Of a DNA stretch of 64,000 nucleotides, positions 36,567 to 45,600 are shown one piece after another. The stretch spans positions 62,001-126,000 of the forward strand of contig NZ_MKQD01000085.1 in NCBI RefSeq assembly GCF_001913705.1, in the 5' to 3' direction. The position numbers and the translations under genes were made by a program. Position 1 is the stretch's first letter. Each line of letters opens with the position of its first letter. A model generated the notes under the pieces. The model did no database searches. It worked only from the letters and a program-made list of their open reading frames with translations, and was not told the origin of the DNA. The DNA comes from Thalassotalea sp. PP2-459. GTDB lineage: Bacteria > Pseudomonadota > Gammaproteobacteria > Enterobacterales > Alteromonadaceae.

Positions 36567-38224
36567 TAACCACAAACCCTAATAATTTCATCCACTGTAG
36601 TAAGACCTTTCATTGCTTTTACTAAACCGTCTTCAAGTAAAGTACGTCCGCCGATACTTTTATTATGTGCTTTCGCTTCAGCGATGAACCTTTCATTTTT
36701 AGGTAAACTTGTAATTTCTTGGTCTGAGCGTAAATATTCAATAACAGCCATTCGGCCCTTGTAGCCGCTATTATTACAGTGCTCACAACCTTGAGGTTGA
36801 CATAAAGTGATTTCTGTCAGATTGTTTTTATTAGCGAGTTCTTCCAATTGATATTTGTTAATTAACTCCTTCTGTTCAGGGTGCGGAATAGTGCAGTGTT
36901 GACAAACTTTACGTGCCAATCTTTGCGCGATAATAGATACTAACGCCGCATTCAACAAAAATTCTTCTACACCTAAATCAAGTAAACGCGTGTATGCACT
37001 GGGCGCATCATTTGTATGAACTGTACTAAAAACTAAATGACCGGTAAGTGCAGACTGCATTGCTATTCGTGCAGTTTCCTTATCTCGAATTTCACCTATC
37101 ATTATAATGTCAGGATCTTGCCTAACAATACTGCGTAAACCAGCGCTAAAATCAAAACCAATATCAGGCTTAACTTGTACTTGGTTAACTCCTTCTAATT
37201 GATATTCTACTGGATCTTCTAAGGTAATTATTTTCACATCATCATCGTTAAGTTCATTCAAGAACGTATACAAAGTCGTGGTTTTACCACTACCTGTTGG
37301 CCCCGTAAGTAAAATAACACCTGCAGTATGTTTTAAGTCGTCTTTTATTTTTGTTTCGATATCCTCGGAGAGCCCTAAAACATCCATTTCATATTGAACT
37401 GCGTCTTTTCTTAAAAAACGCATAACCATACTTTCACCATCATTTAAAGGTAATGAAGATACTCGAATATCTAACGCTATATTTGAAATCTTCATTTCAA
37501 TTTTGCCATCTTGTGGTCTGCGCTTTTCGGCAATATCCATATCAGCTAATATCTTAAGTCGTGAAATGACAGCAAGTTGAAGCCGTAATGGTAAGGTTTC
37601 TATCTCTTGTAAAACCCCATCAACGCGAAATCTGACTCTATATCTACCTCTTTGCGGCTCAAGATGCATATCTGAAGCACCTTGTTTAAGTGCTCTTGCA
37701 ATAAGTGAGTTTAATAAGTTAACCGTTGGGGCTTCACTAGCTAGTTCTCTTAACTTATCTTCTTCAACATCTGATAATAATTGCGTATCATTTCCAGCAT
37801 TCACTTGCTGTTCAATATGATTAATTTGAAATTTCTGAAAAACATCGTCAGTTGTAATAACGCTTGAGTATTTAACATGTAAACTCTGTAAATACTGAAT
37901 AACTTCCCAATTTAAAGGAGATACGGTAACAAAAGTATAATGCTTGCCGTTTTGTTTATATGGATACCAACCTCGGTCTGTTAAAAACTTTACATTTAAG
38001 TCGGCTCCAATAGGAGGTTCTAATGTTTCAAACTCATCTAAGGTTAAAATAGGTAACTGCAATAGACGACTATAAAAAGAGGGTAGGTTATCTTCAGAAA
38101 AGCTTCCCATATTAATAAGTAAACGCTCTAAAGCGCCACCAAACTTGGATTGATATGCTTTTGCTTTTTCAATATCATCTAAGGCAACATCAAATTCCTG
38201 AAGGGTTTGCTCCATATTCAGCAT
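36566..38224 (-). CDS. gspE: T2SS ATPase GspE
   Basis: GspE is the cytoplasmic hexameric ATPase of the T2SS. The 552-residue protein has an N-terminal GspE/MshEN-like domain (about 1-150), Walker A GPTGSGKT at 308-315, the Walker B region IIMIGEIRD at 373-381, and a C-terminal zinc module with two CxxC pairs (CQHC and CEHC). It overlaps gspG by one base at its start and gspF by one at its end. PilB-like and MshE-like ATPases share this layout; the neighbours decide for GspE. Confidence 0.92.
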   Translation of the reverse strand: MLNMEQTLQEFDVALDDIEKAKAYQSKFGGALERLLINMGSFSEDNLPSFYSRLLQLPILTLDEFETLEPPIGADLNVKFLTDRGWYPYKQNGKHYTFVTVSPLNWEVIQYLQSLHVKYSSVITTDDVFQKFQINHIEQQVNAGNDTQLLSDVEEDKLRELASEAPTVNLLNSLIARALKQGASDMHLEPQRGRYRVRFRVDGVLQEIETLPLRLQLAVISRLKILADMDIAEKRRPQDGKIEMKISNIALDIRVSSLPLNDGESMVMRFLRKDAVQYEMDVLGLSEDIETKIKDDLKHTAGVILLTGPTGSGKTTTLYTFLNELNDDDVKIITLEDPVEYQLEGVNQVQVKPDIGFDFSAGLRSIVRQDPDIIMIGEIRDKETARIAMQSALTGHLVFSTVHTNDAPSAYTRLLDLGVEEFLLNAALVSIIAQRLARKVCQHCTIPHPEQKELINKYQLEELANKNNLTEITLCQPQGCEHCNNSGYKGRMAVIEYLRSDQEITSLPKNERFIAEAKAHNKSIGGRTLLEDGLVKAMKGLTTVDEIIRVCG

Positions 38225-38619
38225 TATTGATGCACCAAATCTTCATCTTCATCTTTACCGCCTAAAACACCGTCCTTCCCATAACTCATTAAGACGTAGT
38301 CTTCCCCATTAGGGCCAGGTGACTTGTATTGATAAGCGTTACCCCATGGGTCACTAGGTACATCTTTAGGTATGTATGGACCATCCCAATTAGGCTTTTC
38401 TGATACTCGTAATTCGGATAATGCAGTCGGATAGTCGCCAATATCTAATCGATAAGTATCTAAAGAAGTTTGTAACATTTGCATTTGGGCTAATGCTGTT
38501 TTTTGTTTAGAAGAACCAACTTTCGAAAACATTTTTGGTGCTACTAAAGACATAAGTAACCCTAAAATAACGATAACAATAAGTAGTTCAATTAAAGTAA
38601 ATCCTCGATTTTTGTACAT
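38224..38619 (-). CDS. gspG: T2SS major pseudopilin GspG
   Basis: The 131-residue protein has the prepilin signature NRGFTLIELLIVIVILGLL, Glu5, and the GspG C-terminal features WDGPYIPKDVPSDPWGNAY and SYGKDGVLGGKDEDEDL, including the calcium-binding loop. It is the main pseudopilus subunit. It is the first gene of the cluster, unlike the canonical C-D-E-F-G order. The 145-base gap upstream probably holds the promoter. Confidence 0.95.
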   Translation of the reverse strand: MYKNRGFTLIELLIVIVILGLLMSLVAPKMFSKVGSSKQKTALAQMQMLQTSLDTYRLDIGDYPTALSELRVSEKPNWDGPYIPKDVPSDPWGNAYQYKSPGPNGEDYVLMSYGKDGVLGGKDEDEDLVHQ

Positions 38620-38764
38620 ACAAATAAAACACAGTTAGTCAAATTAATGCAGCAAATATTACCAAGATAAAACAAATGAGTCATTAAAAGTTTACAGGGA
38701 ATATGTAAGAAAAAATACTTGAAAAAAATCTATTAACACATACTTTAATTGAAGCACAACTGAA

Positions 38765-39826
38765 CTATCTATTTTTATTAATATGCTTTATGAATCGCCA
38801 AGCATGCTGCATTGCATAAGAATAAATACAAAATAACAATAAAAAAGCACTTAACATGAGTGGTTCAGAAATGCTGAAAATTTCGCCCATAATACCAATA
38901 CTAGAGCAAAAGACTGCAAGTGTACTTATCACCCATAATGCTTGACGAGATGTTAAACCTAATCTCATACATATGTGATGTAAGTGTCCATTATCAGCTT
39001 GAAAAGGAGAAACGCCTTTACGCATTCTTCGTATCATAATTGCAAACATATCCATCAAAGGAATTGCAATCACCCACAATGCTGTTACAGGTCTAAATGA
39101 TGCTTCGCCGTATACTGTATTTTGCGTTTTCAATGTTAACAACCAAATAACCGTTAAGCCCATAAACATACTACCTGCATCGCCCATAAAAATCTTTTTA
39201 CCACGTGGATTTCGAGTACTCACATTATAAAAAAGATAAGGAATTATCGCGACAACAAGAATTAACGGTAATAGTACATCGGCAGAATTATCATTTAATG
39301 TGGTTAATAAAGTTATTGAAAGTATTGAAATAATACTCATTGAGCCTGCAAGACCATCGATACCGTCAATCATATTAAAGGCATTAATAGCAGCAACACA
39401 GGCAAGCATGGTAAATATCATGCCGTATGAACCTACATTTACGTTGCCAAACGAAAAAATATTGCCAAAGTCGTATATATAAATACCTGCACCAAAAACC
39501 ATTAATGAGGCTACAATACCTTGAAAGATCATACGAGGTGCTACACTTAGATCATAGATATCATCCATCGTGCCAATAAATACGAGTAACGCTGAGGAAA
39601 TAAAATATAAGTTAATAATTTGATTTTGTTCAACAAAAAACGTTGAAGCTATTAACACCCCAGTATAAATTGAAATACCGCCAATAAGGGGGATAGCGCC
39701 GTCATGCTTTTTACGCTCATTTGGTAGATCAACTAAACCAATATGTGGCGCTAAGGGAAGTAACACTTTAATTGTAGAAATAGAAACACAGAAAGCGACA
39801 AGTAAAGCACTTAAAATAAGAAGCAT
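38765..39826 (-). CDS. WecA-like undecaprenyl-phosphate glycosyl-1-phosphate transferase
   Basis: The 353-residue protein has about 11 membrane helices and the polyprenol-phosphate N-acetylhexosamine-1-phosphate transferase motifs: GTMDDIYDL (Asp pair), NAFNMIDGIDGLAG, FMGDAGSMFMG, and HLHHI in the last cytoplasmic loop. It would start repeat-unit synthesis by loading a HexNAc-1-phosphate onto undecaprenyl phosphate. It is separated from the other polysaccharide genes by the T2SS cluster, but it is the only initiating transferase seen in the window. Confidence 0.9.
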   Translation of the reverse strand: MLLILSALLVAFCVSISTIKVLLPLAPHIGLVDLPNERKKHDGAIPLIGGISIYTGVLIASTFFVEQNQIINLYFISSALLVFIGTMDDIYDLSVAPRMIFQGIVASLMVFGAGIYIYDFGNIFSFGNVNVGSYGMIFTMLACVAAINAFNMIDGIDGLAGSMSIISILSITLLTTLNDNSADVLLPLILVVAIIPYLFYNVSTRNPRGKKIFMGDAGSMFMGLTVIWLLTLKTQNTVYGEASFRPVTALWVIAIPLMDMFAIMIRRMRKGVSPFQADNGHLHHICMRLGLTSRQALWVISTLAVFCSSIGIMGEIFSISEPLMLSAFLLLFCIYSYAMQHAWRFIKHINKNR

Positions 39827-39967
39827 TCAATAAACCTTGGTATTTAAAAAAATACACGAGCCAGTAAGCATAAAAAATTTCGCTAATTATAGTAGGCTAG
39901 CTAGTTAGAATCTAGGGTAAACAGCAAATATTTTACAAACAACCACGTCAATTCATCAAATGTGAAT

Positions 39968-40001
39968 ACGGCGAGTTATAACTGAAGCATTATCTCGCCG
40001 T
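39968..40001 (-). other. 8-bp GC-rich hairpin after the SLBB exporter gene
   Basis: Arms ACGGCGAG (39968-39975) and CTCGCCGT (39994-40001) are perfect inverse repeats, with an inner 4-bp stem in the 18-base loop. It lies 13 bases after the exporter stop. There is no T-run on the minus strand, so it may be a Rho-dependent end or a stabilising 3' hairpin rather than an intrinsic terminator. Confidence 0.5.
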
Positions 40002-40014
40002 TTAACACTATTGT

Positions 40015-42762
40015 CTACAAATTAGAAATTGCTGCAACTGCTACCGCTGCTTGATAGATAATTTGTGTAGCTACCTGCCATAACGTTAAATCTTCCATAT
40101 AATATGAATCTAACGGTACAACAACGGTATCACCCGGTTGTAACTCCTGTGTATCCGAAGCGAACCAGCTGTCACCACTTGGAATATGCACTTGGCCATT
40201 GGCTTTGATAACATAAACACGATCTTCATCTGCTTGCTTTTTCATTCCACCACTTAAACCAATATAATCAAAAGCATCTAAATGGGTTTGATAAATATGT
40301 GAAGACGTCACTTGAACCTGCCCTACCACATTAACAGAGTTTTGTTTGGTTGGAATATACAGCATATCGCCGTCTTCAAGTATCACGTCTGTTTGCTCGT
40401 TTGCCACGATTAATGGGATATCAATCACTAAACGACCAATGGGTTTTACACTAGTTAAATCAGCTAATAGTTGGCTTGTTTGTTCGTAATCAAACGAACT
40501 GTTGCCATCTCGATCAGAGAGATTCTTAGAAGCAATTTCCATACGTAAGCTTTCTGACACCTTAACAAGGTTTTTCAGCTCTAACTCTTTAATGGTTTCT
40601 CGCGTAAATAATGAACCTTCAAGATAGGCAAAATCAGTAAAACCACCCACACGCTTGATTAATTGCCCCAGTGTTTCTCCCCTGCGAATGGTGTATTTAC
40701 CAGGGAACATAAACTCACCTTTGAGTTCAACAGTGTGGTTTTCTTGCCAAGCAGGTATATGATGAATATTTAATCTGTCTTTGCTTTGTAATTGTTTATT
40801 CTGGCTGCTCTCCCCTGCGAGTGCACTGGCAAGGTCAATTTTAAATGCTTGCTTTACCGCTAAACCGTTTTCTATATCATTTCTAGTCATTTCAGCATTT
40901 GCTAAATATGCAGATTCTTGAAGGCCACCGGCGGCTTTGACTAAGTCATCAACACGACCATTTTTTGCTAGTGGATAAACCCCTGGAAACTTAACAGCAC
41001 CATCAACCTCAACGAGTTGTAACGGTTCACCAGAGGCAGCTTGACGCTTTAATTGCTCTATAACGGGTGCTAGCAAACGCTTACGTGAGAAAAAGTTAAG
41101 TTCTCGTAATTCTGGCTCTTCTTCTTCAGCACCTGTTAATTCCTCAATAGACTTATACGTTTGTTTTAACGTTTCTTCCGCTTTGTTGACTTCTTCTGTT
41201 AAATTTAACGCATTTTGTGAGTTTTCATTTTCGTAATATTGCCAGAATAGCTTGTCTTCATGTCTTTTCTCTGCATTTTCTTTTTCTAACAGTAAGAGCT
41301 CATCTTTCGTGAAAGCTAAACTTTCTAAACTATCAATTTCAGTTGAAATAACCTCTTGATTAGAAAATATTAACACTCTGTCGCGAGCCTGCAGCACTAA
41401 ATTATCTTCTGAGTTTTTGTCACTTACTGCATTAAATAAACTAAATTGTAATATGTCTATATTGCGACCAATGTCTTTTTCGCGGATCACTAAACCGTAA
41501 GTTAAGTCAGCATCACTGGCAACATACGCATGAATGTTCGGAATTAAATCGGCTATGCGTTGCCCTTCGTGCCATTGATATTTTCCTGGTCTAGTAACTG
41601 CACCAATAAAGGTGACAGAATTTTCATATTGCGAAGATGTTTTCGTTACTTTTACTACATCACCGTCTTTAGCTTTTTCTGAAAGTGCTGTAGATGAATT
41701 GAAATCAACCGTCTTTACAGTTCTAAGGTTATTATCATTAAACCCTTCAACAATCGTTGAAGAGGGGTATGCAGAAGGCAACATACCGCCAGCCATTTTA
41801 ATGACATCTTGAAATTTCTCACCTTCTTTTAATTCGTAAATAGCAGGTCTTTTCACTTCACCGTCGACAGTCACTCTATCTCCAACAGAGGAAATAAACA
41901 CTACGTCTCCAGATTTTAAAATAATATCGTGACTAGAATCACCTTTGATAAGTAAGTCATATAAATCTAAGTTTGCGACGAGTTTTCCACCGCGCTTAAT
42001 TTGAATATCACGTAACGAGCCTACCTCACTAATACCACCTGCTGCGATAATAGCGTGTGTGGCACTTGATAACGAATTTAACACGTATTGACCCGGTCTA
42101 TAGGCATCGCCTAGAACAAACACACGAATTGAGCGTAAGTCAGACAAAGTAACGATAACGTTAACGCCTAATACTTTGTTTTTAATTTCATTCGCTAAAT
42201 ACTGTTTTGCTTCAATAAAGGTCATACCGGTAACATTAAATGCACCCAGTTGTGGAACAACGACATCACCTTCTCTTGAAACCTCAATTTCAAAATCATT
42301 ACTTTCTTTGCCAAACATTTGAATTTTTAGCGTATCACCCGGACCAACTAAATAGTTCTCCGGAATAGCAATATCCATAGAAGGCGCAAAGGTAAAAGGT
42401 TCATTGGCAAACACGTCATAACCAAAAGGTTTTGGCTTACCGTCATCATCTTCTTCTTTTTCTAGTTCTGCTTCTTGATCAAAAATAGGGTTACCAAATT
42501 CATCGTATTTAGTCCCTCGAGGAAAAAGTTGCGGTAATGCTTCTTCTTTTTGCTCTGTTTTCTTGTTATTGCTACCTGAAAGCTGAGCTCGTATTGCGTT
42601 ATAATCAACTCCCATGCTTTGCGCTAATGATTTTTGCTGAGCTGGTGGTAATCGCTTAAATTGTTCGAGCTGCTGTGGGGAAATATTCGAAGGTATTTGC
42701 GCCGAAATTGCATTGCCAACAAATAGATATATAAACAAAAATACAGTGATTATTTTTTTCAT
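40015..42762 (-). CDS. large six-SLBB polysaccharide export protein (Wza/OtnA-like)
   Basis: The product (915 residues from ATG 42762) has a signal peptide without a lipobox Cys, a Poly_export domain (about 130-210, PENYLVGPGDTLKIQMFG), and six SLBB-type segments near residues 215, 297, 385, 585, 678 and 812. Each has a pattern like VxVxGxVxxPGxY. A charged helical stretch (480-550) splits them. The last 23 residues (LWQVATQIIYQAAVAVAA) form an amphipathic helix like the outer-membrane helix of Wza. It would be the outer-membrane export channel. Its length is well over Wza (about 380). The frame opens earlier at a TTG. Confidence 0.88.
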   Translation of the reverse strand: MKKIITVFLFIYLFVGNAISAQIPSNISPQQLEQFKRLPPAQQKSLAQSMGVDYNAIRAQLSGSNNKKTEQKEEALPQLFPRGTKYDEFGNPIFDQEAELEKEEDDDGKPKPFGYDVFANEPFTFAPSMDIAIPENYLVGPGDTLKIQMFGKESNDFEIEVSREGDVVVPQLGAFNVTGMTFIEAKQYLANEIKNKVLGVNVIVTLSDLRSIRVFVLGDAYRPGQYVLNSLSSATHAIIAAGGISEVGSLRDIQIKRGGKLVANLDLYDLLIKGDSSHDIILKSGDVVFISSVGDRVTVDGEVKRPAIYELKEGEKFQDVIKMAGGMLPSAYPSSTIVEGFNDNNLRTVKTVDFNSSTALSEKAKDGDVVKVTKTSSQYENSVTFIGAVTRPGKYQWHEGQRIADLIPNIHAYVASDADLTYGLVIREKDIGRNIDILQFSLFNAVSDKNSEDNLVLQARDRVLIFSNQEVISTEIDSLESLAFTKDELLLLEKENAEKRHEDKLFWQYYENENSQNALNLTEEVNKAEETLKQTYKSIEELTGAEEEEPELRELNFFSRKRLLAPVIEQLKRQAASGEPLQLVEVDGAVKFPGVYPLAKNGRVDDLVKAAGGLQESAYLANAEMTRNDIENGLAVKQAFKIDLASALAGESSQNKQLQSKDRLNIHHIPAWQENHTVELKGEFMFPGKYTIRRGETLGQLIKRVGGFTDFAYLEGSLFTRETIKELELKNLVKVSESLRMEIASKNLSDRDGNSSFDYEQTSQLLADLTSVKPIGRLVIDIPLIVANEQTDVILEDGDMLYIPTKQNSVNVVGQVQVTSSHIYQTHLDAFDYIGLSGGMKKQADEDRVYVIKANGQVHIPSGDSWFASDTQELQPGDTVVVPLDSYYMEDLTLWQVATQIIYQAAVAVAAISNL

Positions 42763-42796
42763 TGATAAAACCAAGTTAAACCTAAATTATTGTTAT

Positions 42797-43573
42797 TTAC
42801 TCTTCGCCGCCGTCGAGTTCGTCCATAAATGCTTCAAAGTCTGCATCGTCTTCACTCTCTTCAATGGGAGGATTACCATCATAAACTTTAAATTTCATAT
42901 TTTGAAAGTACGCATTTTTGACAAATTGATAAGTATCTGTCGAATTTTCTAGCATTTGTTCTTGATCTTTTAATTGCGCACGCTGTTCTAACGCGATAAT
43001 ACCAACTCTGACTAAGTTTGGCCAAAAGTCAATCACCGCCATTGGCCAGTAGTAACGATCTACATAATCGCCTACTTCATCACGAACAGAACTAGGCCCC
43101 ATTGCAGGAAGCATTAAAAAAGGGCCATCACCTACACCATAACTACCAAGCACTTCGCCAAACTCTTCATGTTTTCTGCCCCAACCGAAGTCGCTAGCAG
43201 GGTCAAAGAAACCAAACAATCCAATAGTTGAGTTTAATATAAAGCGCCCTGTGCTTTTAGCTGCGTCACTAAACTTACCTTGTAATAAGTTGTTGATTAC
43301 CGCCGAAGGTTCGTTCAAGTTCAGTGCCATGTTATAAACACCTGAACGAAAGTCTTTATTTACGTTATCGACATATGCTTCAGATGCAGGCTTTAACACA
43401 TATTTATCTGCGTACTCCCAATTAAACGTCCAGATGGGGCGGTTGATCGTTTCAAGTGGGTCTTTAGGATCACCTGCGGCTTCATGGTGCGCTGGTGTAG
43501 AAGAACAACCGACTAGCCAAACAGCAGTAAGCGCGATAAATAAGTTTTTTAGATGTATTAGCGACCGTGACAA
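42797..43573 (-). CDS. mlaA: phospholipid-binding lipoprotein MlaA (VacJ)
   Basis: MlaA removes mislocalised phospholipids from the outer leaflet of the outer membrane and passes them to the Mla pathway. The 258-residue protein has a lipobox VGC with Cys23, then DPLETINRPIWTFN and FGFFDPASDFGW, the family core. The C-terminus is very acidic. The start is TTG at 43573, supported by AAGGAAAGAG a few bases upstream. No other mla gene is in the window. Confidence 0.93.
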   Translation of the reverse strand: MSRSLIHLKNLFIALTAVWLVGCSSTPAHHEAAGDPKDPLETINRPIWTFNWEYADKYVLKPASEAYVDNVNKDFRSGVYNMALNLNEPSAVINNLLQGKFSDAAKSTGRFILNSTIGLFGFFDPASDFGWGRKHEEFGEVLGSYGVGDGPFLMLPAMGPSSVRDEVGDYVDRYYWPMAVIDFWPNLVRVGIIALEQRAQLKDQEQMLENSTDTYQFVKNAYFQNMKFKVYDGNPPIEESEDDADFEAFMDELDGGEE

Positions 43574-43703
43574 CGTACTCTTTCCTTAAGAAAATCTAAG
43601 CTGAAAAAATTCCGAGCAAAGTTTACCACGAGCAATCGCTGTGACATAGTCTTTAACAGTTGAATTTAACAAGAAAAGTTTATAAAAAATGTAAGAAAAT
43701 AGT

Positions 43704-44174
43704 TTAACTAGATGACTTACTGCTCCGCTTATGCATTGCAATTAGCATCTCAGCCTCTATTCTAGGCAATTGGCATTCGACCATTAACTCATTGACATCG
43801 GCGCCTAATTTAACCATTTTTTGCGCGCGGGAGTATAACTTGTCTTCAGGTTGTTGATGCTGAAATTCAGCTAATTCTGCTTGTAATGTAGCGATTGATT
43901 CTTTCAATGCATTCGTTCGGTGGGTTAATTGACCACTTACTTGTTCTTGTTCTACTTGCCAATCAGCTGCTGTAGACAATTTATCGTTAACGGCCTTTGC
44001 AGTGTTCATTAGCTCTTGTTGTAAATCAGTAACAAGTATTTCTAAACCTGAAAGTTGAGTAGTTAAGTACGCTGTTTTTTTTGAAAGGTTCATTATTTTA
44101 ACAAAACAAATAATGTTCAGTATCAGCAAGCACGCGATAACTGCATATTCAATATAGTTGAGTAGCTCATTCAT
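43704..44174 (-). CDS. DUF2802 membrane-anchored coiled-coil protein
   Basis: The 156-residue product has one N-terminal membrane helix (about 8-28), a coiled-coil stretch of about 70 residues, and the conserved DUF2802 C-terminus SRAQKMVKLGADVNELMVECQLPRIEAEMLIAMH. The family is regularly found after cheW at the end of polar flagellar operons, where its role is unclear. The ATG at 44174 is chosen because the longer frame would start at a GTG within a hairpin. Confidence 0.82.
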   Translation of the reverse strand: MNELLNYIEYAVIACLLILNIICFVKIMNLSKKTAYLTTQLSGLEILVTDLQQELMNTAKAVNDKLSTAADWQVEQEQVSGQLTHRTNALKESIATLQAELAEFQHQQPEDKLYSRAQKMVKLGADVNELMVECQLPRIEAEMLIAMHKRSSKSSS

Positions 44175-44184
44175 AATGTTTATG

Positions 44185-44210
44185 GTATTTGCCACTTCGG
44201 TGGCAAATAC
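44185..44210 (-). other. 11-bp perfect hairpin between cheW and the DUF2802 gene
   Basis: GTATTTGCCAC at 44185-44195 is exactly repeated in inverse at 44200-44210, with a 4-base loop. The 3' arm touches the cheW stop codon. The T-run needed for an intrinsic terminator is missing. It probably protects or processes the mRNA, or dampens read-through into the DUF2802 gene. Confidence 0.7.
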
Positions 44211-44705
44211 TTAGAATTGCTTCAATTCATCCCACTCGTCGTCAGTTAGTAACTTATTTAAATCAACTAAAATAAGTAATTCACCGTCTCGGTTTGATAC
44301 GCCTTGAATAAATTTAGCACTTTCTTCGTTGCCCACATTGGGCGCAATATCAATTTCAGACGCTTTTAAATAAACCACTTCAGCAACACTGTCGACTAAA
44401 ATACCTATCACTTGCTTTTCAGATTCAATAATGACAATTCTTGTATTATCCGTGACTTCGGATGATGGCAAACCGAATCGTGAGCGGGTATCAATGACAG
44501 TAACTACGTTACCACGTAAATTGATAATGCCTAGTACATAAACCGGTGCGCCAGGTACAGGTGCTATTTCACTATAACGTAACACTTCTTGAACTTGCAT
44601 TACATTAATGCCGTAAGTTTCGCTATCTAATTTAAACGTGACCCACTGAAGCACTTCATCATTCGTGTCTACATTATCACTTGCACTGCGTCTTTCATCA
44701 GACAT
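44211..44705 (-). CDS. cheW: chemotaxis adaptor CheW
   Basis: CheW links chemoreceptors to the CheA kinase in polar arrays. The 164-residue protein is a single CheW domain: VLQWVTFKLDSETYGINV, VPGAPVYVLGIINLRGNVVTVIDTR and a C-terminal LILVDLNKLLT. The first 20 residues form a polar tail. It follows parP by 88 bases in the usual Vibrio/Shewanella-type order. Confidence 0.95.
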   Translation of the reverse strand: MSDERRSASDNVDTNDEVLQWVTFKLDSETYGINVMQVQEVLRYSEIAPVPGAPVYVLGIINLRGNVVTVIDTRSRFGLPSSEVTDNTRIVIIESEKQVIGILVDSVAEVVYLKASEIDIAPNVGNEESAKFIQGVSNRDGELLILVDLNKLLTDDEWDELKQF

Positions 44706-44793
44706 ACCGCTCGCCTCTTTCGCGTTAATTCTTCAAAAATCTATTATAAAGATAGATTTACCTTGTTAATACATCAAATTAATTCTTACGTTA

Positions 44794-45600
44794 TTAAGCA
44801 TTTTGATGAATATTCGCACCATCATTTAACATCATGATTAGTGCATCTACATCAATTAATGCACACATACGTTCTTTTATCAAACCCGCTAGCCATGGAC
44901 GCTTCGTTGAACCTGTTAACCATTTAACGTCATCTTGCTCTAAGGTTACCGTATCAATTAGGTTTTCAGCCAACAAACCCCACTGACTATTATTTAACAT
45001 TATAACATACTGATAGTTCAATGAATTAATAAGGTTCTCGTTACATTTTTCCGGCATTATCCATTGAGCAGTGTCAACAACATTAATTTTTTCGTCCCTA
45101 TGTAGCATAACACCTTTAAACCAAGCAGGTTTACCCATTAAACTATTGGTTTTATCTACGTTGTGAATGCCACCTAATTCAATAAGAGGTACAGCAACAA
45201 TAAGCCCTGCTACATCGAAAAACATCGCTTGAAAAGCTCCCTTACGATAATCTTTATCAGCTTTAACAATAAATTCAGCTTTACTTTTACGTGTCGTAAT
45301 TGCTTCTGGTTCTTCAGTAGTCGTTGGTACTTTGATTTGTGGTTCAGCTGTTTTCTCTTTTGCTTTTATCTCGGGCTTAGCTGTTATCTCAGGGGGTTTA
45401 TTTAACGATTTTGCCGACGTTATAACATCAAGTTGTTTTTCATCAACATTGTGCGTCACACTTGCTTGCTGTAATAATTCATTTAATTGTTGTTTTTGTT
45501 CTAATACAGGTTCAACTGAGTCTTCAGTTAATAACTCAGACAGATAGTTTTGCATTAAACCTTTGCTTGCACTTAACGAGCCTTTATCTTTTGCAGCCAT
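44794..45600 (-). CDS. parP: ParP-like CheW-domain polar array protein
   Basis: The 268-residue protein has a long, low-complexity N-terminal half (Lys/Glu/Thr/Pro-rich, about 40-110) and a C-terminal CheW-like domain (about 125-260, FDVAGLIVAVPLIELGGI). In Vibrio, ParP uses such an AIF domain to hold CheA in polar arrays and binds ParC through its other part. It overlaps the parC-like stop by one base (TAATG), which strengthens the assignment. Confidence 0.88.
   Translation of the reverse strand: MAAKDKGSLSASKGLMQNYLSELLTEDSVEPVLEQKQQLNELLQQASVTHNVDEKQLDVITSAKSLNKPPEITAKPEIKAKEKTAEPQIKVPTTTEEPEAITTRKSKAEFIVKADKDYRKGAFQAMFFDVAGLIVAVPLIELGGIHNVDKTNSLMGKPAWFKGVMLHRDEKINVVDTAQWIMPEKCNENLINSLNYQYVIMLNNSQWGLLAENLIDTVTLEQDDVKWLTGSTKRPWLAGLIKERMCALIDVDALIMMLNDGANIHQNA

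Noticed and set aside
28196-38619. Cluster as an MSHA-type or type IV pilus locus
   Set aside because: The GspG calcium loop, GspK-type tip pseudopilin, GspC-like HR domain and H-I-J-K set indicate a T2SS; no PilT, MshA or PilA gene is present.
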